Assembly (NCBI GenBank): GCA_025454755.1
Contig: JALONV010000013.1
Span: 1-38,232, forward strand
Length of the DNA: 38,232 bases
Origin: Bacteroidales bacterium
GTDB lineage: Bacteria > Bacteroidota > Bacteroidia > Bacteroidales > VadinHA17
Reading direction: 5' to 3'
Program-made: the position numbers and the translations under genes
The notes under the pieces: generated by a model
What the model saw: only the letters and a program-made list of their open reading frames with translations
The model's database searches: none
What the model was told of the DNA's origin: nothing
Shown here: in pieces, positions 1 to 6,839 of the stretch
Layout of the letters: each line of letters begins with the position of its first letter
Position numbering within the stretch: the stretch's first letter is position 1

Positions 1-117
1 TTCCCGTGTTACAGGATGGAGCGGAGGCATTGGTTTGTTAGGCATGTCGGCCACGATATTATACCATTGACGCGGCATCTCTCTTTCGCTTAATAAAATT
101 CTTGTTGTCTTTTTCAT
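1..117 (-). CDS. trpB: TrpB2-type tryptophan synthase beta chain, N-terminal part
   Basis: This is the first 39 codons of a gene that continues past the left edge of the window. The translation has ILLSEREMPRQWYNIVAD followed by PMPPLHPVT, the N-terminal signature of the TrpB2 branch of PLP-dependent tryptophan synthase beta chains, which make Trp from indole and serine. Classical TrpB proteins begin differently. An in-frame ATG three codons upstream, at 126, is an alternative start. The gene lies directly behind a leader ORF with two Trp codons and an intrinsic terminator, which supports a role in Trp supply. The active-site lysine lies outside the window, so integrity cannot be judged. The family call is firm from the N-terminus; whether it is the only trpB in the genome is unknown. 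Confidence 0.85.
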   Translation of the reverse strand, partial: MKKTTRILLSEREMPRQWYNIVADMPNKPMPPLHPVTRE

Positions 118-150
118 TGTCTTCATTATTAGTGGTTTATAAATTTTCCA

Positions 151-185
151 AAACAAAAAGGGCACGCTGTGAACAGCATGCCCTT
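151..185 (-). terminator. Trp attenuator terminator
   Basis: Read on the minus strand, a 12-bp stem (AAGGGCATGCTG with CAGCGTGCCCTT, one G-U pair) closes a 4-base loop at 158-185 and is followed by a U-rich tract (TTTTGTTT). It lies between the Trp leader ORF and trpB. The leader RNA segment at 220-228 (TGCTGTGAA) is complementary to the loop and 3' arm at 165-173 (TTCACAGCG), eight Watson-Crick pairs and one G-U, so the two structures exclude each other. Confidence 0.88.
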
Positions 186-206
186 AAAATATCTTATACG
201 GATAAA

Positions 207-269
207 CTATATGGCGTGTTTCACAGCATCAATCTTTGAGCTGCGCCACGACCAGATATTTATCCTCAT
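207..269 (-). CDS. Trp operon leader peptide (20 aa)
   Basis: This short ORF is too small for ordinary gene callers. It reads MRINIWSWRSS then KIDAVKHAI and stop, with Trp codons at positions 6 and 8. It lies between a TAnnTTTG promoter box and an intrinsic terminator, upstream of trpB. The likely role is cis-acting: when charged tRNA-Trp is scarce the ribosome stalls at the TGG codons, leaving downstream codons 16-19 free to pair with the terminator and let transcription continue. An earlier in-frame ATG at 278 lies only about 6 bases from the -7 box, at or before the expected transcript start, so the ATG at 269 was chosen. No stable protein product is expected. Confidence 0.85.
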   Translation of the reverse strand: MRINIWSWRSSKIDAVKHAI

Positions 270-283
270 TGTTTTCATGACTG

Positions 284-291
284 CAAATCTA
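284..291 (-). promoter_or_regulatory. Promoter -7 box of the trp leader
   Basis: TAGATTTG on the minus strand matches the Bacteroidetes sigma-ABfr -7 consensus TAnnTTTG. The upstream region is AT-rich without a clear TTTG -33 box. The distance to the chosen leader start is 15 bases, compared with 19-21 bases for the other three leaders in the window. Confidence 0.65.
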
Positions 292-388
292 AATAATATT
301 TTTTAAAAATAAAGAAATAGTGTAAAAAATTAAGTATTTCTATCAAAATAATGTGATTTTTAAGCTATTTTCCTGTTTTTATTATTAA

Positions 389-420
389 CCCCCTTCCCTG
401 CCTTCCCCCAAGGGGGACGG
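389..420. repeat. GC-rich palindromic element at the aroA 3' end
   Basis: A C-run, a C-rich spacer and the palindrome CCCCCAAGGGGG form a short member of the dispersed family also seen at 6840-6911, 11109-11164, 20961-21050, 23667-23753 and 24341-24433. It is flanked on the left by TTAA, like other family members. It lies downstream of the aroA stop, between the aromatic operon and the trp promoter. Confidence 0.6.
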
Positions 421-439
421 TGATTGCCTGCTATGCGGG

Positions 440-461
440 ATAAGAAAAGGGGTTTTCTTAT
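440..461 (-). terminator. Possible weak terminator at the aroA end
   Basis: A perfect 22-base palindrome (9-bp A/T-rich arms around GGGG on the plus strand) overlaps the aroA stop codon. The RNA hairpin would be AT-rich and is followed by CCCGCAT rather than a U tract, so termination here is doubtful. Confidence 0.3.
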
Positions 462-1721
462 TCGTATACTTCAACTCCCATCATCTTCAGGTCATCAAAG
501 AATTCAGGATAAGACTTACCTATGCAATGTGAATCCTTTATGGCTACCCGGCCGGAGGCCCCCAATGCTGCCGTTGCCAGGGCCATGGCAATACGATGAT
601 CTTCGTGTGAATTCACTTTCGCGCCGCTGACCTCTCCTCCGTTTACAATCATGTAGTCGTTGCTTACCTCAACTTTAATATTCAGTTTACCGAACTCTTC
701 AACAAGTGCATCTGCCCTGTTGCTCTCCTTGTGGATCAGTCTTTTTGCACCTTTTATGCCTGATATTCCCTTGCAATATGATGCAAGTGCCACGAGAGGG
801 GGAAAGAGATCGGGCGATTCAGTGGAATCAAATTCAAATGCTTTGTTCAAATGCTTTGAGGTCTGACTTTGAAACGGTGACGGAATTATCACTGATGCTC
901 AACATGGCTCCGGCTTTGTCGAGTGCAGTGAGTATTGCCTTATCGCTCTGCCTGCTGTCCGTTCTGAGTCCTTCAACTGTTATTTCACCCGCAATGGCGC
1001 CGGCAACAAGAAGAAAGGCGCCTCCGCTCCAGTCGCTTTCGACGTCAAATACCGAGGCCTTGTATTTTTGATTTCCTGCGATTATGAATCGTGAGTAATT
1101 ATCGTTTATCACCCTGATGCCGAATTTATCAAGCACCTGGAGTGTCATGTCTATGTACGGCTTGCTCTTCAGATCATTCACTTTAACAATTGAGTTTTTC
1201 GCTGTCACAGGGAGTGCCATTAAAAGACCTGTCAGAAGCTGAGAGCTTATCGATCCGTCAATTTCACATTCCCCGCCTGTAAGAGGGCCTTTGATTGTCA
1301 GAGGCAGAAAACCGTTATTACTGGTGCAGGCTACTCCAAACTGCCGGAGGGCGTCTTCAATCATGTTCATCGGTCGGTTCTTGAGTGATCCTGCTCCTGT
1401 GATATGGATCTCTCCGGGGTAGAGCGCAGCGATAGGAGAGAACATCCTGATTGCCAGACCCGACTCGCCGCAGTTCAATCGGTGCTCCTTCAGCTCTTCG
1501 CCTCCGGTGATTGATATTTCTGCAGTACCCGGTTTCACCCTGGCACCGAGACCTGTGGCAATGCTCATTGCAGCAAGGGAATCGTCGCAATAGGAGGGAT
1601 TGAGGATAGTGCTTTCTCCTCCGGCAAGCAACGCTGCTGCTATTGCCCTTTGCGTCATGCTCTTGGATGCAGGAGCCTTTACAATGCCTTTTATCTTAGA
1701 TGGAGCAACTATCCTTTCCAT
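458..1721 (-). pseudogene. aroA: Frameshifted 3-phosphoshikimate 1-carboxyvinyltransferase (EPSP synthase)
   Basis: EPSP synthase joins shikimate-3-phosphate and PEP, the sixth shikimate step. The frame from 1721 reads MERIVAPSKIKG, the substrate-binding ASKSMTQRA near residue 20, LNCGESGLAIRMF, and a normal second half until LKAFE, then stops at residue 295. The match resumes in another frame with FDSTESPDLFPPLVALA through HKESNRA and EDHRIAMA to the stop at 458. Joining the frames at that point gives 416 aa, normal for the family. The break coincides with a perfect 13-bp tandem duplication at 833-858; removing one copy restores the frame. All other motifs look intact, so the lesion is recent, reversible, or an assembly error. 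It is the last gene of the operon, 7 bases after the DAHP synthase stop. Confidence 0.9.
833..858. repeat. 13-bp tandem duplication inside aroA
   Basis: Two perfect copies of TTCAAATGCTTTG lie head to tail (833-845 and 846-858, plus strand). Thirteen bases shift the aroA frame by +1. The protein read across it repeats K-A-F-E before going out of frame. Confidence 0.95.
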
Positions 1722-1728
1722 AACACAC

Positions 1729-2853
1729 TCATTTATCTCCGGTCAAACCGTTATGATTCTCAATCCCATCGTTCATCACCCTCATCTGGCGGTTTATTGA
1801 TTCCTGGTGAACTGCCTTGAAGATGCTGTCGATGAGCTCCTCGCTTAGACCTTTGGCCTTTCCCTTTATTAATGCTTTTTTGACAATTTCATCCCAGCGG
1901 GCGCTCTGTAAGATAGTAATATTATTTTCTTTTTTATAACGTCCTATGGTTTCTGCAACTTTCATTCTTTTTTCCAGAAGATCGATAAGATGATCGTCGT
2001 AAACATCAATCTGTTGTCTCAGCTCGCCAAGCACGTCAAGCAGTCTTGGATCGGAAGTCGACGGGCTTCGCAGTATAAGTCTTATCAGCAATTCGTTCAG
2101 TTCGTCAGGTGTTACCTGCTGGCTTGCATCACTGAGAGCTTTTTCCGGATTGATATGGGATTCAATCATAAGTCCGTCGAAATTCAGATCCATGGCTTTC
2201 TGGGATATTTCATGGATATATTCACGCGCGCCGGCAATATGGCTGGGATCGCAGATAAGCGGAAGATCAGGTATGCGGCGCCTGAGCTCAATAGGCAGCT
2301 GCCAGTTGGGCTGATTGCGGTATGTTGTTTTTTCGTACGATGAAAAGCCTCGGTGAACGGCAGCCATTCTTTTTATTCCTGCCTTTGCTACCCGTTCTAT
2401 GGCGCCTATCCAGAGGTCGATCTCAGGATTTATGGGATTCTTTACGAAGACCATCACATCAACGCCTTTGAGTGCATCGGCTATCTCCTGAACTGTGAAA
2501 GGATTAACAGATGTTCTGGCTCCGATCCATACCATATCCATGCCGTATTTCAGGGCTTCATAAACATGTTTCTCATTGGCCACCTCAGTGCCCACCATAA
2601 GCCCTGTTTCCTGCTTAACCTTTCGCAGCCATTTCAATCCGCTGATGCCCACTCCCTCAAATGAGTTTGGCCTGGTCCTTGGTTTCCAGATGCCGGCCCT
2701 GTAAATGCTGACCTGTTTTATTTTCGCAAGTTCTCTTGCGGTTTCCATCACCTGTTCTTCGCTCTCGGCGCTGCATGGACCGGCGATAAGGAAAGGCCTG
2801 CCTTTGAATCCTCCCCATTCTTTTATTACCGATGTTTCAAGTTTAAGTACCAT
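1729..2853 (-). CDS. Bifunctional DAHP synthase / chorismate mutase type II
   Basis: This 374-aa protein should catalyse two aromatic-pathway steps: PEP plus erythrose-4-phosphate to DAHP, and chorismate to prephenate. Residues 1-260 form a type I-beta DAHP synthase (FLIAGPCSAES near residue 22, IYRAGIWKPRTRP near 50, LPLICDPSHIAG near 200). Residues 275-365 form an AroQ-type chorismate mutase helix bundle (LGELRQQIDVYDDHLIDLL, RMKVAETIG). The fusion puts the committed step and the Phe/Tyr branch step in one polypeptide, and in families of this kind the mutase domain can mediate feedback inhibition by prephenate. It lies 5 bases from tyrA and 7 from aroA, within the unit governed by the Phe/Tyr leader. 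The start at 2853 is the only ATG that fits. Confidence 0.93.
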   Translation of the reverse strand: MVLKLETSVIKEWGGFKGRPFLIAGPCSAESEEQVMETARELAKIKQVSIYRAGIWKPRTRPNSFEGVGISGLKWLRKVKQETGLMVGTEVANEKHVYEALKYGMDMVWIGARTSVNPFTVQEIADALKGVDVMVFVKNPINPEIDLWIGAIERVAKAGIKRMAAVHRGFSSYEKTTYRNQPNWQLPIELRRRIPDLPLICDPSHIAGAREYIHEISQKAMDLNFDGLMIESHINPEKALSDASQQVTPDELNELLIRLILRSPSTSDPRLLDVLGELRQQIDVYDDHLIDLLEKRMKVAETIGRYKKENNITILQSARWDEIVKKALIKGKAKGLSEELIDSIFKAVHQESINRQMRVMNDGIENHNGLTGDK

Positions 2854-2858
2854 ATACT

Positions 2859-3704
2859 TTAGTTTAGTATCTTCCTTATTTTATTCGCTTCTTCCATCAA
2901 TGACTTCAATCCATTCGTATCTTTTTCAGCAATCAGTTTTTTAAAAGTATTCATCTTTTCGATATAAGTATCGATAGCTTCAATAATGTAACCGGCATTT
3001 TCAGTGAATATAGGAGCCCACGTATCACCGTTGCTTTTTGCCAGACGGACTGTGCTTTCAAAACCACCGCCGGCAAGTGTCAGAATGTTCTCCTCCTCCT
3101 GTTCTTTCTCCAGAACGCTGAGTGCCAGGGAGAAAGACGTGATGTGGGAAATATGTGAAACATAAGCCACATGGACGTCGTGGATAGCAGAGTTCATATA
3201 GTTGATGTGCATATTAAGCACTCCCAGCATTTTCTCGACCAGCGACAATGCATCGGTATCGCTCAGTTCCGGATCGCAGATGATGGCCTGTTTATAGTCA
3301 AAAAGCTTTCCTATTGCTGCAAGCGGACCTGAGTATTCAGTTCCGGCCATCGGATGCGCCGCTACAAATCGTCCCCTTGCCGGATGATCTTTTGAAATTT
3401 CAGCGATACTGCCTTTGGTTGATCCCATATCTGCAACCACCTTCGAAGTCTTGTCGATTTTATCGAGGACAACAGGCAGCAGTGAGCAGTTCGTATTGAC
3501 AGGAGTGCAAAGGATAATGAGATCGCTGCGGTTTATTGCATTCTCAAGCGTTTCAGCTTCATCGATAATACCGCATAATTTGGCAATATTCTGATGCTGA
3601 AGGCTGGAATCGACTCCGATTATGCAGTCGGCAAATTTTCGTTTCCTGAGGTCGAGTGCCAGTGATCCTCCGATAAGTCCGACTCCTACTATTGTTATTG
3701 TCAT
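2859..3704 (-). CDS. tyrA: Prephenate dehydrogenase
   Basis: TyrA oxidatively decarboxylates prephenate to 4-hydroxyphenylpyruvate, the Tyr precursor. The protein is 281 aa and begins MTITIVGVGLIGGSLALDL, a Rossmann NAD-binding motif GxGxxGG in the first 15 residues. AHPMAGTE near residue 115 and the HxxHVAYVSHISH region near residues 165-178 match prephenate-binding segments of the family. No ACT or mutase domain is attached; the mutase sits on the neighbouring DAHP synthase. The start at 3704 is directly preceded by two copies of a 14-bp repeat with no visible Shine-Dalgarno sequence, which is normal in Bacteroidetes. The gap to the upstream aminotransferase (about 127 bases) is filled with repeats. 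Confidence 0.92.
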   Translation of the reverse strand: MTITIVGVGLIGGSLALDLRKRKFADCIIGVDSSLQHQNIAKLCGIIDEAETLENAINRSDLIILCTPVNTNCSLLPVVLDKIDKTSKVVADMGSTKGSIAEISKDHPARGRFVAAHPMAGTEYSGPLAAIGKLFDYKQAIICDPELSDTDALSLVEKMLGVLNMHINYMNSAIHDVHVAYVSHISHITSFSLALSVLEKEQEEENILTLAGGGFESTVRLAKSNGDTWAPIFTENAGYIIEAIDTYIEKMNTFKKLIAEKDTNGLKSLMEEANKIRKILN

Positions 3705-3732
3705 GGTTACTTGTTACTGGTTACTTGTTACT
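3705..3732. repeat. Two 14-bp direct repeats abutting the tyrA start
   Basis: GGTTACTTGTTACT occurs twice in tandem (3705-3718, 3719-3732), directly upstream of the tyrA ATG in the 5' untranslated position. A copy-number change would alter the leader of tyrA but not its frame. Confidence 0.85.
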
Positions 3733-3738
3733 GGCTTT

Positions 3739-3769
3739 GCCCACCGTAGCCTTGGCGAAGGCGGGTGGC
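3739..3769. repeat. Palindromic element between aminotransferase and tyrA genes
   Basis: An imperfect inverted repeat (GCCCACCGTAGCC with GGCGGGTGGC around TTGGCGAA). A closely similar hairpin (ACCCACCGTAGCG...CAGGTGGGC) is nested in the repeat at 28324-28467, which marks it as a dispersed module. Confidence 0.6.
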
Positions 3770-3790
3770 TGGTTTTTAATAATGTGTTCT

Positions 3791-3857
3791 GTCATTGCGA
3801 GCGAAGTGTTGAAAATTAAATAATGTTTCAGTCATTGCGAGCGAAGCGAAGCAATCT
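3791..3857. repeat. Two copies of the CATTGCGAGCGAAG dispersed repeat
   Basis: GTCATTGCGAGCGAAG is at 3791-3806; a longer copy, which continues GCGAAGCAATCTT, is at 3831-3858. The second copy overlaps the 3' end of the aminotransferase gene and encodes its last seven residues and stop codon. Repeats of this sequence type are common between genes in many bacterial genomes. Confidence 0.8.
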
Positions 3858-5010
3858 TCTCCCTGATCCGCTCCTTAGCTTTATTAAGTGCTTCTTCATC
3901 GGCACAAAGTGATATTCGTATATATCTTCCTCCATTGCTGCCGAATATAAATCCTGGAGTTATGAAGACATTTGCGTTCTGAAGCATCTCTTCAACGAAC
4001 GCTTCACAATCTGGAATTTCTTCCGGGATGCGGCCCCAGACGAAGAGTCCGGTCTGGCTTCTGTCAATACTGCACTTAAGCAATTCCATTATTTCCTCGA
4101 CGATCACCCTGCGTTTCCTGTATACACTGTTTACTTTTTCGTACCATGAAGGCGGATTGCTAAGTGCCTCAACTGCAGCTTCCTGAATAGCCCTGAGCAT
4201 GCCCGAATCCATATTGCTCTTAACCTTCAGTATCGAAGCAATATAATCACGATTGCCTGCAACCATGCCGATCCTCCAACCGGCCATGTTATGGGATTTG
4301 CTGAGTGAGTTAAGTTCGAGGACGATCTCTTTTGCTGCCCCTGCAGACAGTATACTGAGATATTCATTATTCAGGATGAAGCTGTAAGGGTTATCATTAC
4401 ATATAAGTATGTTATGTTTCAGGCCGAAGCCCACCAGCTCTTCATATAATTTTAAAGAACCTCTGGCACCTGTCGGCATATTCGGATAGTTAACCCACAT
4501 GAGCTTCACTTTGCTCAGGTCACTCTTTTCGATTTCATCGATATCAGGTGTCCATCCTTTTTTTTCTTCAAGGTTATAATACCTGATGATGCCTCCCACC
4601 AGACTGGTAACTGACGAGTAAGTGGGGTAGCCGGGATTTGGGACCAGGACTTCATCACCCGGATTGACGAAAGCCATGCTTATATGCATGATGCCTTCCT
4701 TGCTTCCCATAAGTGGCAGGACCTCGTTTTCAGGATCGAGTTCAATATGAAAATATTTTTTATACCAGTCAGAGAAAGCGTTTCGCAGTGCCGGTATTCC
4801 ATTATAACTCTGGTATCCGTGTCCTGTCGGCTTTGCAGCTTCTTCAGCAAGGCGCGCGACGGTATTTTCAGAAGGTGGCTGATCGGGGCTGCCGATACCA
4901 AGATTTATGACATCGACACCGGCTTTGCGCATCTGATCTATCTGCCTTAGCTTCTGCGAGAAATAGTATTCCTGGACAGAAGTGGTCCTTTCAGCGGGTT
5001 TAACTTTCAT
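3832..5010 (-). CDS. Class I/II PLP aminotransferase, probably aromatic or prephenate
   Basis: This is a fold-type I aminotransferase of 392 aa. Visible family features are INLGIGSPDQPP near the N-terminus, VPNPGYPTYSS, WVNYPNMPTGA, the NDNPY segment and SLSKSHNMAGWRIGM with the PLP lysine at about residue 238. Its place between pheA and tyrA suggests it transaminates phenylpyruvate and hydroxyphenylpyruvate, or prephenate; the sequence alone does not settle the substrate. The start at 5010 (MKVKPAERTTSVQEYYF) was preferred over an upstream ATG at 5076 because it overlaps the pheA stop by 11 bases, as expected for coupled genes, and because the extra 22 residues lie inside pheA. The C-terminal IASLRSQ and stop codon come from a dispersed repeat. 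Confidence 0.88.
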   Translation of the reverse strand: MKVKPAERTTSVQEYYFSQKLRQIDQMRKAGVDVINLGIGSPDQPPSENTVARLAEEAAKPTGHGYQSYNGIPALRNAFSDWYKKYFHIELDPENEVLPLMGSKEGIMHISMAFVNPGDEVLVPNPGYPTYSSVTSLVGGIIRYYNLEEKKGWTPDIDEIEKSDLSKVKLMWVNYPNMPTGARGSLKLYEELVGFGLKHNILICNDNPYSFILNNEYLSILSAGAAKEIVLELNSLSKSHNMAGWRIGMVAGNRDYIASILKVKSNMDSGMLRAIQEAAVEALSNPPSWYEKVNSVYRKRRVIVEEIMELLKCSIDRSQTGLFVWGRIPEEIPDCEAFVEEMLQNANVFITPGFIFGSNGGRYIRISLCADEEALNKAKERIREKIASLRSQ

Positions 5011-5830
5011 GCAGTTTTTCTCCTTTATTAAAAATTCCAAGCACCTCAAGATTTGTCGTGTAATTCTCAAGGACATTCTTTATTAAACCTATATCATGAT
5101 CTGGTTTCAGTTCAAGGTCGGCGTAGAACATATATTCCCATTCACCGTTTAATCTTGGCACCGACTGGATCTTTGAGAGGTTTATTTCGAGCTCGGCGAG
5201 TCTGACCAGCACGGCTGCCAGTGAGCCGGGCTGATGGCCTGTTGAAAAACAGATTGAGACTTTATTGCCGTCGGTACGGGCATCTTTCTCATCTCCCAGC
5301 ATCAGAAATCTGGTATAGTTTTTCTTGTAGGTTTCAATACCTGGTGCAATAACCTCAAGTCCATATAGTTCCGCGACAGCAGATGAAGCAATTGTTGCAA
5401 CACCTTTTAGATTGTTTTCGCGTATATACCTGGCACTTCCTGCTGTATCATCGGTCTCCACAAGTGTCACACCACGAAGATGACTTAGGTAAGCCATGCA
5501 TTGTGAAAGGGCTATGGGGTGCGATCTTATCTCCCTTATCGAGATCAGCGGCTGTCCTGGCAGAGCCATAAGGTTCTGTTTTATTCTGAGGTTTATTTCG
5601 CCAATTATCTTCATTCCGGATTCTCTGACAAGGGTGTAATTGGAGAGTATGCTTCCCGATCTGGCATTCTCGATAGCCATTGCAGCAAAATCGGCTTTCC
5701 CATCTTTTACTGCCATAAGTGTTAGATCAAAGGTTGTGCAGGGGACTATTTCCACATCTTCGTCCTTGAAAAACAGTCTGGCTGCAACTTCGTGAAAGCT
5801 TCCCTTTTCTCCCTGTATTGAAATCTTCAT
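5000..5830 (-). CDS. pheA: Prephenate dehydratase
   Basis: PheA converts prephenate to phenylpyruvate, the Phe precursor. The 276-aa protein has the PDT domain at residues 1-180 (ISIQGEKGSFHEVAA, AIENARSGSI near 52-61, IRSHPIALSQC near 101-111) with the catalytic TRF triplet at 173-175. An ACT domain follows at about 190-270, where Phe would bind for feedback control; the usual ESRP motif appears here as QSVPR. No chorismate mutase domain is attached. It is the first structural gene of the aromatic operon, starting 13 bases after the U tract of the attenuator, and it overlaps the aminotransferase start downstream. Confidence 0.93.
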   Translation of the reverse strand: MKISIQGEKGSFHEVAARLFFKDEDVEIVPCTTFDLTLMAVKDGKADFAAMAIENARSGSILSNYTLVRESGMKIIGEINLRIKQNLMALPGQPLISIREIRSHPIALSQCMAYLSHLRGVTLVETDDTAGSARYIRENNLKGVATIASSAVAELYGLEVIAPGIETYKKNYTRFLMLGDEKDARTDGNKVSICFSTGHQPGSLAAVLVRLAELEINLSKIQSVPRLNGEWEYMFYADLELKPDHDIGLIKNVLENYTTNLEVLGIFNKGEKLHES

Positions 5831-5842
5831 CTTGTATTGTTT

Positions 5843-5872
5843 AAAAAAAAAGTCCCCTTCTCCGGGGACCTT
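5843..5872 (-). terminator. Phe/Tyr attenuator terminator
   Basis: On the minus strand AAGGTCCCC pairs with GGGGACTTT (one G-U) around a GGAGAA loop, followed by a run of T. It ends 13 bases before the pheA ATG. The leader RNA GGGGATT at 5902-5908, immediately after the leader stop codon, can pair with the terminator 5' arm GGTCCCC at 5864-5870 (five Watson-Crick and two G-U pairs), giving the competing antiterminator. Confidence 0.9.
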
Positions 5873-5908
5873 GCAATATCTTTCTTCTATAAATATACAA
5901 CAATCCCC

Positions 5909-5971
5909 TTATCTCCTCTTAAAAAAGTAGAAGTAGAAATAAGCGGCAAACCAGTTGTATATAATATTCAT
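5909..5971 (-). CDS. Phe/Tyr operon leader peptide (20 aa)
   Basis: The ORF reads MNIIYNWFAAYFYFYFFKRR and stop: five Phe, four Tyr and one Trp in 20 codons. It lies between a promoter and an intrinsic terminator directly upstream of pheA, so it is the control peptide of the pheA-aminotransferase-tyrA-DAHPS-aroA operon. Stalling in the F/Y run would keep the ribosome off the GGGGATT segment right after the stop codon, which then sequesters the terminator 5' arm. The mixture of Phe and Tyr codons suggests the operon senses both amino acids. No trans-acting function is implied. Confidence 0.9.
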   Translation of the reverse strand: MNIIYNWFAAYFYFYFFKRR

Positions 5972-5991
5972 TTTATTATCAGTTTGGTTTA

Positions 5992-6021
5992 CAAAAGTAG
6001 CAGATTTTTTAAAAAAAACAA
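5992..6021 (-). promoter_or_regulatory. Promoter of the aromatic operon leader
   Basis: The -7 box TACTTTTG (5992-5999) and a TTG -33 box (6019-6021) are separated by 19 bases, matching the Bacteroidetes vegetative promoter. The -7 box ends 21 bases before the leader ATG. Confidence 0.75.
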
Positions 6022-6066
6022 CTAAACACATGAAAAAACTATAAAATATTAATTATGATAATTTTA

Positions 6067-6208
6067 AACCGCAAAGAGCGCAAAGCGCTGCGTCGCCAAT
6101 GCTCCTCAGCGAGAAGACGCAAAGTGCGCAAAGAACCTTACCATAATGATCTTTGCGTCCTTTGCGTGGATCTACCAGCCGCAGGCTGGCTTTGCGTCCT
6201 TTGCGGTT
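6067..6208. repeat. GCAAAG-type dispersed inverted repeat, copy 1
   Basis: About 142 bp with inverted ends: it begins AACCGCAAAGAGCGCAAAG and ends CTTTGCGTCCTTTGCGGTT. Inside are further GCAAAG units and two variable small palindromes, one of them CAGCCGCAGGCTGG. It fills the gap between the hisIE stop and the aromatic promoter. A second copy with the same framework lies at 28324-28467, there overlapping the hepT stop codon. Short ORFs in it are artefacts of the repeat. Confidence 0.85.
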
Positions 6209-6215
6209 ATAATTT

Positions 6216-6815
6216 TTATTTATGCCTGTTTTTAAGTACCTCTTCAATTTCCGGAAGGGTAACTTCCTTTGATCTGAGCAGAATCAGCAGGTGATAAAGC
6301 AGGTCTGCAGCTTCGTTTTTGAAGAGATCGATGTTATTGTCTTTTGCTTCGATGATTAGTTCTACAGCTTCTTCTCCGACTTTCTGTGCTGCCTTGTTTA
6401 TTCCTTTTTTGAAGATCTTATTGGTGTACGATTCAGGAACATCCTCATTTATCCTTTGATCAATAATCTGTTCCAGTTTGTACAAAAAACCTCTGGCCGG
6501 TTCTTCGCCGAAGCATGACATTTTTCCAGTATGGCAAACCGGTCCGGCAGGATCGACCTTAATAAGAAGCGCATCGTTGTCACAATCTATTGTTATTTCC
6601 TTAACAGACAGATAGTTGCCTGAAGTCTCACCCTTGGTCCAGAGACGGTTTCTGGTTCTGCTGAAGAAGGTTACTTTGCCTTCTTTCCGGGTTTTATCCA
6701 GAGCTTCTTCATTCATAAAACCCACCATCAGAACCTGGAGTGAAGTGTTATCCTGTATTACGACTGGTACCAGCCCGTTGGATTTGGAGAAATTAATTTT
6801 GTTCATAATCTTCAA
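6216..6815 (-). CDS. hisI: Bifunctional phosphoribosyl-AMP cyclohydrolase / phosphoribosyl-ATP pyrophosphatase
   Basis: HisIE catalyses steps two and three of His synthesis. The 199-aa protein has an N-terminal HisI domain (TFFSRTRNRLWTKGETSGNYL near residue 50, then metal-binding DCDNDALLIKV and VCHTGKMSCF) and a C-terminal HisE domain from about residue 115 (KKGINKAAQKVGEEAVELIIEA, then NEAADLLYHLLILL). It is the last gene of the his operon. A second in-frame ATG at 6806 gives MNKINFSKS and is an equally plausible start. About 66 bases holding a palindromic element separate it from hisF, the largest gap in the operon. Confidence 0.95.
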   Translation of the reverse strand: MKIMNKINFSKSNGLVPVVIQDNTSLQVLMVGFMNEEALDKTRKEGKVTFFSRTRNRLWTKGETSGNYLSVKEITIDCDNDALLIKVDPAGPVCHTGKMSCFGEEPARGFLYKLEQIIDQRINEDVPESYTNKIFKKGINKAAQKVGEEAVELIIEAKDNNIDLFKNEAADLLYHLLILLRSKEVTLPEIEEVLKNRHK

Positions 6816-6839
6816 ATGATAGTTCTCATTTATATAATG

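Noticed and set aside
207-278. Longer Trp leader starting at the ATG at 278
   Set aside because: That ATG lies about 6 bases from the -7 box, at or before the expected transcription start. The ATG at 269 fits the spacing of the other leaders better.
5011-5076. N-terminal extension of the aminotransferase
   Set aside because: The 22 residues lie within pheA and do not look like the family; the ATG at 5010 gives a normal start and a normal overlap.
6053-6294. Small ORFs on both strands in the GCAAAG repeat
   Set aside because: Cys/Leu-rich translations are created by the repeat itself, and the same sequence occurs again at 28324-28467.
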